From positions 51,087-115,086 of the forward strand of contig JAGBHE010000008.1 in the NCBI GenBank assembly GCA_017935675.1: a stretch of DNA of 64,000 nt. Reading direction: 5' to 3'. This stretch comes from Clostridia bacterium (lineage in GTDB: Bacteria; Bacillota; Clostridia; UBA1381). A model generated the notes under the pieces. The model saw nothing but the letters and a program-made list of their open reading frames with translations. It searched no databases and was not told where the DNA came from. Positions 1 through 9,348 of this stretch are shown piece after piece; position 1 is the stretch's first letter, and every line of letters begins with the position of its first letter. The position numbers and the translations under genes were made by a program.

Positions 1-263
1 TTTTCTCTTTCCGCAAAATCACCAAGCACAACACCGGGGCTTTTAAAAACAATGTCATAGTTTTCCGCCGCCTTCATATAGTCGGCGTCTGAAAAAACCC
101 GCTCAGGTATATCGGACGCACCCTTTTCATCCGCAACCGCAATTTCAGCAAAGCCTCCGGCTTCCTTAAGCAGCCTGTACGTGGAGCGTCCCTCACGTCC
201 GAATCCGAGAATAAGAACCTTTTTCCCGGAAACAAGCCCTTTCACATATTCCTTAAGCATCAT
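1..263 (-). CDS. murD2: MurD2-like UDP-MurNAc-L-Ala--L-Glu ligase, N-terminal part
   Basis: Only the first 87 codons lie in the window; the gene runs off the left edge. The N-terminus has the Rossmann-like segment KKVLILGFGREGRST, as in the first domain of MurD ligases, which join glutamate to UDP-N-acetylmuramoyl-L-alanine in the cytoplasm. The ATG overlaps the stop of the upstream murL in an ATGA quartet (260-263), so the two are probably translationally coupled. Known biology: MurD2 (L-Glu-adding) pairs with MurL in the pathway first shown in Xanthomonas. The choice of MurD2 over ordinary D-Glu-adding MurD rests on the neighbour, since the substrate-binding part is outside the window. Confidence 0.75.
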   Translation of the reverse strand, partial: MMLKEYVKGLVSGKKVLILGFGREGRSTYRLLKEAGGFAEIAVADEKGASDIPERVFSDADYMKAAENYDIVFKSPGVVLGDFAERE

Positions 264-1609
264 TTATCCGCCCCCGTCAGCGCGCTGCGCAGTATTTGTT
301 CAAATTCCGGTTCAAGAAGATTTTCTTCATTGTAATAATCCTCATATGGATTTTTCATGGCAGAATACTTCCTGTACAGCTCGGTATTTTTATAATAATC
401 AAAAAGAAACGGCAGTTCGTCATTGCCGAAGCCTTTTATCGCTTCACAAACAGCAAAATTTATTTCATTCCGGCTTCCCACACATTCAAATGGCTTCTCC
501 GGCAAAAGTCCCGTAAGCTTTTTAAAATCCTCAAGCATCGCCTTGTCATCAGTCATATCACGGCCAAAAATTCCGATAAGCCTTTCATGCGATATGTGAG
601 GTGACATTATAAGGAAAACAAAAAGACATTTCGGGCATCTGCCGCACCAGCTGTCTGTTTTGCTTCCTGCATTGCAGCTTCGGAATACATCATGATACGC
701 GGTAAATTCCGAAAAAAGCCCTGCAATCTGATATTCGCTCAAGGGTCTTAAAAAGCTGAAATATCTTATTCCGCTGCCTATATATTCTTTTTCATAATTG
801 ACAAAATCATTCTCAAATTCAAAGCTTTTTGAATACTGATGATTTACGCTGCTTCCGCTGACAGTAGCTTCATTGGCACTGGATTCATTTGAAAGCGCCA
901 CATAACGCAGTCCTGCAATACTTGCGGAAATCAGTGACGAAAAGGCAACAATAGCGGAAAAGGGCGTATGCCCGTTAAGAAAGCCCTGTGCGTTAAGCTC
1001 AAGCATACGCTTGTCAAGTGTACGTTTTACCCTGTACGCATCAAGTCCGGCCGTTTTCACGGTTGCTTCGGTAGCGCCCCGCGAATTTATGACATATGCC
1101 ACCCGTCTGCCGCCGTACTTCGATAGCAGCTCAATAGTCACTGCGGAATCCTTGCCGCCTCCGACAGGGATAAGAACACCGCCGCTGCAGCCGGCATCGG
1201 ATTCACAGCTTTTTTCAGCGCCCTCGGAAATAAGCTTCATAAAGGAATCGGAATCCGCGTTTATGGAATTCACATAAAAAAATTCTCCAAGCCCGTTAAA
1301 ATAAAGCTTTTTCCACCATGCGGCCTGCCGGACGTCAAGCCCTCCGCACAAAATCCGGACTCTCGGCGGACAAGCTATTTTCCAATAGCTTATAAGCTCT
1401 GCCATACCAAGATTGAAAACCATATTGTCCAGAAGGAACTTATCTGTTTTCTCCGCATTCCCCGGAAAAATCCAGTACGGATCAAACTCTGAAAGCCCCG
1501 GGATTTCAAAGTGATATATAACTTTTGTTTCATTCTTGCTTTTTTCTATATCATAGCCTCTGTACACAAACTCAGGATATTTTCCCCTTAGCTCCGGATA
1601 CTTCTCCAT
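260..1609 (-). CDS. murL: UDP-MurNAc-L-Ala-L-Glu epimerase MurL
   Basis: The 449-aa protein has a PP-loop (GGGKDS, residues 150-155), a conserved SNESSANE segment (240-247) and a CGRCPKC cysteine cluster (322-328), features I associate with the MurL family; length also fits. MurL epimerises the terminal L-Glu of UDP-MurNAc-L-Ala-L-Glu to D-Glu, with ATP use, replacing the need for free D-Glu from MurI. It is a soluble enzyme with no signal peptide. The ATG follows a GAGG Shine-Dalgarno, and the stop overlaps the murD2 start. The family was recognised from motifs and context, not by a search; the alternative is another PP-loop ATPase. Confidence 0.85.
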   Translation of the reverse strand: MEKYPELRGKYPEFVYRGYDIEKSKNETKVIYHFEIPGLSEFDPYWIFPGNAEKTDKFLLDNMVFNLGMAELISYWKIACPPRVRILCGGLDVRQAAWWKKLYFNGLGEFFYVNSINADSDSFMKLISEGAEKSCESDAGCSGGVLIPVGGGKDSAVTIELLSKYGGRRVAYVINSRGATEATVKTAGLDAYRVKRTLDKRMLELNAQGFLNGHTPFSAIVAFSSLISASIAGLRYVALSNESSANEATVSGSSVNHQYSKSFEFENDFVNYEKEYIGSGIRYFSFLRPLSEYQIAGLFSEFTAYHDVFRSCNAGSKTDSWCGRCPKCLFVFLIMSPHISHERLIGIFGRDMTDDKAMLEDFKKLTGLLPEKPFECVGSRNEINFAVCEAIKGFGNDELPFLFDYYKNTELYRKYSAMKNPYEDYYNEENLLEPEFEQILRSALTGADK

Positions 1610-1772
1610 ATCAGCTGCCTCACATTCCTTTTACTTATTTTCACCAACGCATAAAGCATCATCGTCTACGTAATATTATACGATATTTCACATAAAATGT
1701 CAACAAAAAAAGAGATTATTATCACGGTTTTTGAGTAAGTAAACAAATTGCTGACAAAACACCCGCTTTCAG

Positions 1773-1799
1773 AACACAAGGGGACGGTTCTCTTGTGTT
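1773..1799. repeat. Palindromic dispersed repeat, copy 1
   Basis: Arms AACACAAG and CTTGTGTT (8 bp, perfect) enclose the 11-nt core GGGACGGTTCT. Closely related copies lie at 60210-60236 (one arm change) and 60483-60508, with diverged ones at 44505-44537 and 59480-59536. It lies between murL and the SLH gene and is not followed by a T-run, so it is more like a REP-type element than a terminator. Confidence 0.8.
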
Positions 1800-1822
1800 G
1801 AATGCTGCTTAAAATAACAAGG

Positions 1823-1869
1823 AAAATCCCTTAAAAACAGCCGGATTGCTGCTGTTTTTAAGGGATTTT
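1823..1869 (-). terminator. Hairpin terminator after the ponA operon
   Basis: A perfect 19-bp inverted repeat (1823-1841 and 1851-1869) with a 9-nt loop lies 20 bp past the SLH gene stop. The T-rich tail is better on the plus strand (TTTTTTT), but the only gene ending here reads on the minus strand, where ATTTTCC follows. Confidence 0.7.
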
Positions 1870-1888
1870 TTTACAACCTTTTTTCGAA

Positions 1889-2923
1889 TTAATAAACACT
1901 TCCGAGCCTATAAAGCCTGTTTATTCCGGCAACAGCCTGTTCGGTTGTCAGAAGCTGAGAAGGATTAAACATGCCGTCGGTACCTGTCATAATTTTATTT
2001 GCACCGACAAAATTTACTGCGTCCGCGGCCCATTTGGAAACGCTTGCCAAATCAGCAAAATCAACCAAATTATACACGCCCTGCAGCTTTAAAAGCTCTG
2101 CGGTTTTCTTAATAATAACTGCTGCTTCCTCTCGTGTAAGCGCATCACCCGGCGCAAAAAGCTCATCGGATTTACCGTTTACTATTCCGAGAGCATGGAG
2201 CATATTTATGCTGCTGTCACAGTTTTGCGTATCGGTAAAATAATTGGTCAGATATGCAGTCCCGCTTTCACGGAAATAATCCTCAAGCTTTGCATAATTC
2301 ATATTAACCGCAATCAAATTTGCAATCATCACGCAAAATGCCTCTCTTGATATCGAACGACCGAACCATTCCATTGTCCCATACGGAAGCAATGAATTTG
2401 ATGCGCTGTACAAAACCTCGGTAACAGCCCATTTTTCGGAGGGAAACTCAAGAAAATCCATACTTTCGTTTATAGTAAACTGAGAATGTCCGTATTTTTC
2501 AGGCGAAGACATAAAGCTTACATACAATTCTCCAATAATATCGTTATCCTCAGAGGCCGTGTAGCAAAGATAATTATCCTGTCCGAATTTTCCAACCTGT
2601 ACTCCGGAGTTAAGAAAATACGTTCTTTCTCCGTTTGTGGTCTGTAATACTATGCACACTCCGGAAAACGGATTTTTAACAATTCTTCGCTCTAAAGTCA
2701 TACCGCCCGCAAGCGATATAAATTTATTAATCTGTTCGCCGGAAAGCTTCATGGCCTGCGCCTTCTCAAGGCTCATCATATATCCGCCGGTCACCGTACC
2801 GGCATCATAAATCTCCATAGCCTCAAGCATCGTAAGGTTTTTCTCCGGAATAAATTCAGCCCCGGCAGAAGCTGACGAAAGGAGAATAAATGATAAAGCG
2901 GTGCAAATCAATTTTTTCAGCAT
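1889..2923 (-). CDS. Secreted protein with C-terminal S-layer homology (SLH) region
   Basis: About 344 aa. The start at 2923 (MLKKLICTALSFILL) is preferred: it has AGGGG upstream and opens directly with a signal peptide, while the longer frame from 2953 would overlap the upstream gene. The C-terminal third has SLH-like blocks (LGIVNGKSDELFAPGDALTR and GANKIMTGTDGMFNPSQ), which in Gram-positives bind pyruvylated secondary wall polymer. The N-terminal part (about 30-190) is not recognised. It is third in an apparent operon after ponA and a stalk-domain gene, 11 bp behind the latter, which suggests a role at the cell wall. SLH blocks are diverged. Confidence 0.8.
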   Translation of the reverse strand: MLKKLICTALSFILLSSASAGAEFIPEKNLTMLEAMEIYDAGTVTGGYMMSLEKAQAMKLSGEQINKFISLAGGMTLERRIVKNPFSGVCIVLQTTNGERTYFLNSGVQVGKFGQDNYLCYTASEDNDIIGELYVSFMSSPEKYGHSQFTINESMDFLEFPSEKWAVTEVLYSASNSLLPYGTMEWFGRSISREAFCVMIANLIAVNMNYAKLEDYFRESGTAYLTNYFTDTQNCDSSINMLHALGIVNGKSDELFAPGDALTREEAAVIIKKTAELLKLQGVYNLVDFADLASVSKWAADAVNFVGANKIMTGTDGMFNPSQLLTTEQAVAGINRLYRLGSVY

Positions 2924-2934
2924 AGAATCAACCC

Positions 2935-4143
2935 CTATACAGTATACGGCCATAGAACGGCAGTAGTGCCGCCGGGAAGCTCAATGAAAAATTCAAAATT
3001 TGACGGATCCTTTTCGTCTACGTAATAGTCAAGCAGCTTAAATCCGGGTATATCGTTTGAATATATCAGCTCATTGTCCTGAACACTGCCTGCGTACTCT
3101 CCCTTTTTGTACAAAGTAACCTCTTTAAACGAATACGGGTGATTGTCATTATATTCACGCAAATAGTTTCTTCCGACAGAGATTTCCGGCTTCCAGAGGT
3201 ATCTGCAAATATCCGAACCCTCAAGGGAATAAACACCCGTGCATATCATATTGTCAAGGAAACACAATCCGTCAACATCGGAGATAATATTTTCCTCGCC
3301 GTCCAGGAACAGATTTTCATTGAAATATATCATTCCGTCATCACTGTTATTCGCTTTCATCTGAAAAACATCAACACCGTTATATCTGTAAACCCCTGCA
3401 CATTTCCCGTCTTCACTGTTGTAGAACACAAAGATTTCCTTATATGAATCTCCGGAAATAACATCCTCAACAGCCACCGCATACGGCTCCTTTGACGCGT
3501 CAAGCGCAGAATTAAAGCTCGTTCCTCCTATCCAAAGAGCCGGAACATTCTTTGTTCCGTCCTCAAGAGTTCTTAACGGAACGAATGCCAGTGTATCCGT
3601 TTCTCCGTTTCCGTCAAGGTCAAAATACGGTATATCGTTCAAATCAGCGGATACGTAAAAGCCTGCGTCCTGAACTGTCATAAAGCCTGTTTTCCACTGT
3701 GAATTGGCCCTGTATGCCTTTCCGGTGGTTGAAATAAGCACTGAATTTCTCGTTCCGTTCCATGTCACTCCGAAATCCATAGCCTCCGAAATAGCACGCA
3801 CAGGTATTGCCAGCCTGTCGCTTATGAGCGATGCCGGAACATCAAGGGCAACGGGCTTTCCGTTTTTAACAAGATACGGCTGATCGATACTGATTGAAAC
3901 CTCATATCCGTCTTTTGAAAGAGTTGCGGTTCTTGTTTCGTCATTCCACTCCACAGAAGCTCCTGCCTTTTCAAATACAGCACGTACAGGCACCATTGTT
4001 CTTCCGTTTACAAGAGACGGAGACTGATCAAATGTAACCTCTTTATTATCTACAAACACCTTTATCCCGTTGTCTGCCAAAGCGGAAGCTGAGGTCAGAA
4101 CCGCTATCATACCCGCTGCCATAATAATTCTTTTAAGTTTCAT
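2935..4143 (-). CDS. Secreted stalk-domain (copper amine oxidase N-like) protein
   Basis: The 402-aa protein has a signal peptide (about 1-23) and then a copper-amine-oxidase N-terminal-like stalk domain (about 25-140) with the typical repeats NGRTMVPVRAVFEKAGASVE and SDRLAIPVRAISEAMDFGV. Such domains are common on clostridial surface proteins and carry no oxidase activity. Residues 150-402 are a beta-rich region I do not recognise; a segment rich in Asp/Gly (DLDGNGETDTLAFVPL) looks like an FG-GAP-type calcium loop. AAGGAAGG precedes the ATG. Downstream of ponA in the same operon. Confidence 0.85.
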   Translation of the reverse strand: MKLKRIIMAAGMIAVLTSASALADNGIKVFVDNKEVTFDQSPSLVNGRTMVPVRAVFEKAGASVEWNDETRTATLSKDGYEVSISIDQPYLVKNGKPVALDVPASLISDRLAIPVRAISEAMDFGVTWNGTRNSVLISTTGKAYRANSQWKTGFMTVQDAGFYVSADLNDIPYFDLDGNGETDTLAFVPLRTLEDGTKNVPALWIGGTSFNSALDASKEPYAVAVEDVISGDSYKEIFVFYNSEDGKCAGVYRYNGVDVFQMKANNSDDGMIYFNENLFLDGEENIISDVDGLCFLDNMICTGVYSLEGSDICRYLWKPEISVGRNYLREYNDNHPYSFKEVTLYKKGEYAGSVQDNELIYSNDIPGFKLLDYYVDEKDPSNFEFFIELPGGTTAVLWPYTV

Positions 4144-4176
4144 AACAATTTAACCTTCCTTAATAAATTTACATGT

Positions 4177-6582
4177 TTATTCACCGACAGCTCCTGTTTG
4201 TCCGTCGCCGCCGCCCGGTTCGGGAACTGCAGTCTGCTGCGGCGTATCTGCCTTCTGAGGCACCTCCGGCGCCTCAGTTACTGCCGGAGCGTTGATTCCC
4301 GGAGACGGCACCGTATCCCCGTCAATCTCAGCCGGCTTTGTCGGGGTTTTTGTTTTCTTTGGTTTTTCCGAAGCTGTTTCTGTTTCTGACGTTTCATCGG
4401 GAGCAGCGGTAGCCCTTGATTTTGACTTGTGTCCGCTGCAGGTTTTCTTCGGCTGCTTTCCGTTTACAAAATATGCCGTTATACTGTCGCAGCTTCTTTT
4501 TGCAAGATAACCCGTATCAGTGCAAATTTCCGTCTCAACTACATCTGCCGGCTTTGTAAGCTCCTTATCCTCTAGCCCTGAATGAACGCTTTCCATAACC
4601 TTTTTCCATACGGCTGTAGATGGATTTGAAGACGCTCCGATGGACTTCGGCTGATCATAACCGTACCATACAGCCCCCACGTAATGCGAGGTGAAGCCCA
4701 CAAACCATTTATCAATGTTATCATTGGTGGTTCCCGTTTTCCCGAAAGTTTCAAAGCCTGAAAGCTTAGCTGCACGCGCCGTACCGTAAGAATCATTTAC
4801 CGGAGCTCTCAGAAGATCAGCCATTATATACGCAGTCGAAGCTTTCACCGCCTGAGTGGACGAGGACTGGTTTTCAAGAACAACATTGCCTGACGAATCG
4901 GTGACCTTTGTATAAGTATGAGGCTTGAAATACTTTCCGCCGTTTACAAAGACAGCGTAAGCAGCCGCCATTTCCTTGACCGTCACACCTGAAGTCAAAC
5001 CTCCGAGAGCAAGTGAGCTGTAGTTTTTATCAGCAGACTGAAGCAGAGAAAGCTTAAAATTGTTTTCAAGGAATGAATAAGAACGGTTTATTCCTATCAT
5101 GTCAAGAACCTTTACCGCAGGAATATTTGAGGATCTCCCGACTGCTTCACGCACTATCATATCTCCCTTAAATCCGCTGTAAGAGTTTGACGGCTCCCAG
5201 TTGTCGCTTCCGATTGTTATTTTTTCATCCTTCAGAATAACCGATGCGTCTATTTTCTCAAGATCAAGCGCCGGAGCGTAAACAGACAGAGGCTTTATAG
5301 CTGAGCCCGGCTGACGCTTTGCCTGCGTTGCGCGGTTGAAGCCGCGGATGTCGGTCTTTTGCCCGATACCGCCCACAAGCCCTTTTATTTCACCTGTATA
5401 AGGGTCAACGATCACCATTGCCGCCTGAGCAGAGCCGCTCGGAAAATTGGATTTATTTTCAAATACCTTTTCAATCTTTTCCTGAATCTCCGGATCGATT
5501 GTGGCATGAATTCTGAGACCTCCGTTTGTCAGCTGCTGCTGGGCAAACTCTTTGGAATAGCCCTTAACAGTCTGCAAATCGGAAATTACGTCATTTACAA
5601 CCTGATCTACAAAATACGAGGACACATCCCCGCCGGAGCTGCTTTTTTTCTCAACAACTTTAAGAGAGCTTGCAACTGCCGAATCATGCTCCTCCTGAGA
5701 AATCATCCCAAGCTCAAGCATTTTTCCGAGAACCCTGTTCCTTTTCTCAATGGTGTTTTCGGGATTTACATACGGATCGAATTTTCCCGGCAGCTGCGTT
5801 ATTCCCACAATCGCCGCCGCTTCGGCAATACTGACCTCAGAGGCCGACTTCCTGAAATAAGTATTTGACGCAGCCTCAACGCCATAGCAGTTATTTGCAA
5901 AAAAAGCTATATTAAGATACATGGTAAGTATCTCATCTTTATCAAGCTGCTTTTCGAGAGCAATGGCACGCATCATTTCCTTAATTTTACGCGTTGCCTT
6001 TTTATCAGCCTCCTTAGTTATGTTTTTAATAACCTGCTGAGTGATTGTACTTCCGCCGTAAGAGGAATCCCCGACTCCAAGCTTGCTCAGAACGTATTTT
6101 ACGGTTGCCCCGAAGGTTCTCTTAATGTCAACTCCATGATGCTTGTAAAACCTCTGATCCTCAATTGCAACAGCTGCATTTTTAAGATTCGGACTGATGT
6201 CTGAGCTTGACACCCATTTTTTGTTCATAATTGACTTTATCTGCTCAAGCTCAGCCTCATTTCCGGAGCTGTCGGTATACATGATGTAAGACGAATGGTT
6301 AAGGGCAAGCTCGCTGATGTTCATGTCGCTTATTTCGGTTGATACTGCCGTATACATTCCGATGCCTACACCCGTCCCGACAATTACGCATATAATTGCC
6401 GCCGCAATACACACAATTCCTATATTTCTTAAAACAAGATTTCTTTTTTCCTTTCTTGCCTTCTTTTTGAGTCTTTTTTCAAGACGGGACGAGCTTTTCC
6501 TCTGCCCGGCACGCTGCCTGTGCAGCTCCTCGCTGCCCGCTTTATAATCATATTTTCTTTCATCGTCACCACGATTATCCAA
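4177..6582 (-). CDS. ponA: Class A penicillin-binding protein (transglycosylase/transpeptidase)
   Basis: This 801-aa membrane-anchored bifunctional peptidoglycan synthase has a basic cytoplasmic tail, one TM segment (about 53-80), and a GT51 glycosyltransferase domain with EDQRFYKHHG (141-150) and GGSTITQQ (176-183). The transpeptidase has catalytic Ser427 in GSAIK, SSN at 484-486 and KTGT at 615-618, so it is predicted active. The last 100 residues are a Pro/Thr/Glu-rich tail. The start is TTG at 6582, with GGAGG 9 nt upstream; no in-frame ATG is nearby. It is first in an operon with a stalk protein and an SLH protein. Confidence 0.95.
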   Translation of the reverse strand: MDNRGDDERKYDYKAGSEELHRQRAGQRKSSSRLEKRLKKKARKEKRNLVLRNIGIVCIAAAIICVIVGTGVGIGMYTAVSTEISDMNISELALNHSSYIMYTDSSGNEAELEQIKSIMNKKWVSSSDISPNLKNAAVAIEDQRFYKHHGVDIKRTFGATVKYVLSKLGVGDSSYGGSTITQQVIKNITKEADKKATRKIKEMMRAIALEKQLDKDEILTMYLNIAFFANNCYGVEAASNTYFRKSASEVSIAEAAAIVGITQLPGKFDPYVNPENTIEKRNRVLGKMLELGMISQEEHDSAVASSLKVVEKKSSSGGDVSSYFVDQVVNDVISDLQTVKGYSKEFAQQQLTNGGLRIHATIDPEIQEKIEKVFENKSNFPSGSAQAAMVIVDPYTGEIKGLVGGIGQKTDIRGFNRATQAKRQPGSAIKPLSVYAPALDLEKIDASVILKDEKITIGSDNWEPSNSYSGFKGDMIVREAVGRSSNIPAVKVLDMIGINRSYSFLENNFKLSLLQSADKNYSSLALGGLTSGVTVKEMAAAYAVFVNGGKYFKPHTYTKVTDSSGNVVLENQSSSTQAVKASTAYIMADLLRAPVNDSYGTARAAKLSGFETFGKTGTTNDNIDKWFVGFTSHYVGAVWYGYDQPKSIGASSNPSTAVWKKVMESVHSGLEDKELTKPADVVETEICTDTGYLAKRSCDSITAYFVNGKQPKKTCSGHKSKSRATAAPDETSETETASEKPKKTKTPTKPAEIDGDTVPSPGINAPAVTEAPEVPQKADTPQQTAVPEPGGGDGQTGAVGE

Positions 6583-6672
6583 TACATTTACCCTCCTGTC
6601 ATCTGAGAAGCTTTTTCAGGCACTGCCGCATTTTTTTTGCGGCAACCTTCACGGATAAATACACCTGTTTAT

Positions 6673-6701
6673 ATTATATAAGATAATAATCTTTTTTTCA
6701 A
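6673..6701 (-). promoter_or_regulatory. SigA-type promoter of ponA
   Basis: On the minus strand TTGAAA (6701-6696), a 17-nt spacer, and TATAAT (6678-6673). The leader then has a TGCCGCA/TGCGGCA hairpin at 6624-6643 before the ponA Shine-Dalgarno. Confidence 0.75.
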
Positions 6702-6812
6702 GTCTTTTTTTAAAAATTTAATAATTTATGCATATTTATCAGCGATATGGAAAAAAATACAACTATATTACTGAATAAAAACAATAATTATAAGAAAAAG
6801 GCGGTGTAATTT

Positions 6813-7175
6813 ATGAAAAGTAAATATATAGCGGCGGCCGTGTGCGCAGGCGTTCTTATTCTGACGATATCCATATGGGTGGGATTTTTATCGGTACGAA
6901 ACGACAATGACCTGCCGGCGCCTGTTCAGACCGCCGAACCGGCAGTAACCCCTGCCGCTTTGCAGACCGAAGCCGTAATCGTCGAGGAAACGCCTGTTTA
7001 TACAATAATTCTGTCCGGCTCAACCCTCACCATGCTGTCAGACGAAAAAAAAATAAAGGAAGCTCTGATTGCTCCCGATGTTTTTCCCTCTGCCGACATT
7101 GAGGCACTCAGTGCCGGAATAACATATTCATCATATGAGGAAGCCCTGATGGACTGGGAAAGTTTATCGGGTTAA
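6813..7175 (+). CDS. Small membrane-anchored protein, BofC C-terminal-like
   Basis: A 120-aa protein with one N-terminal TM helix (about 5-27), a short Pro/Ala/Thr-rich linker (residues 32-55), and a 60-residue C-terminal region ending in GITYSSYEEALMDWESLSG. The pattern of a short beta unit followed by GI..S.EEAL..WE.L is like the C-terminal domain of BofC-type proteins found in many clostridial membrane proteins. This is a weak resemblance only. An AAGGCGG site precedes the ATG. It is upstream of groES but separated by the groESL promoter. Confidence 0.65.
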   Translation: MKSKYIAAAVCAGVLILTISIWVGFLSVRNDNDLPAPVQTAEPAVTPAALQTEAVIVEETPVYTIILSGSTLTMLSDEKKIKEALIAPDVFPSADIEALSAGITYSSYEEALMDWESLSG

Positions 7176-7267
7176 TGAAAAATCGAGAAATTAAGCGATT
7201 AAAAAAGAAAAATAAAGAATTTAAAATATATTTTAATGAAACCGGCTTCCACTGTCCTATGCAGAAT

Positions 7268-7296
7268 TTGCCTATTTTGAAAAAAAAGTTCATAAT
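7268..7296 (+). promoter_or_regulatory. SigA-type promoter of groESL
   Basis: TTGCCT (7268-7273), 17-nt spacer, CATAAT (7291-7296). The predicted start point falls in the CIRCE operator that follows, the usual arrangement for HrcA repression. Confidence 0.75.
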
Positions 7297-7300
7297 AGCA

Positions 7301-7327
7301 TTAGCACTCAACAAGAGTGAGTGCTAA
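7301..7327. promoter_or_regulatory. CIRCE operator (HrcA binding site)
   Basis: TTAGCACTC, 9 nt, GAGTGCTAA: a perfect match to the CIRCE consensus. HrcA binding here represses groESL until heat shock. hrcA itself is not in the window. Confidence 0.98.
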
Positions 7328-7642
<315 letters not shown>

Positions 7643-7664
7643 TATTTTAATTTCAGGAAGGTGA

Positions 7665-9293
<1,629 letters not shown>

Positions 9294-9303
9294 TTCATGA
9301 GAC

Positions 9304-9348
9304 AAAAATCCCGTCAGATTCCCATAACCGGAATCTGACGGGATTTTT
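9304..9348. terminator. Bidirectional terminator between groEL and the convergent stalk gene
   Basis: A perfect 19-bp stem (9304-9322 and 9330-9348) with a 7-nt loop, flanked by A- and T-runs on both sides. It touches the stop codon of the minus-strand gene ending at 9348. Confidence 0.95.
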
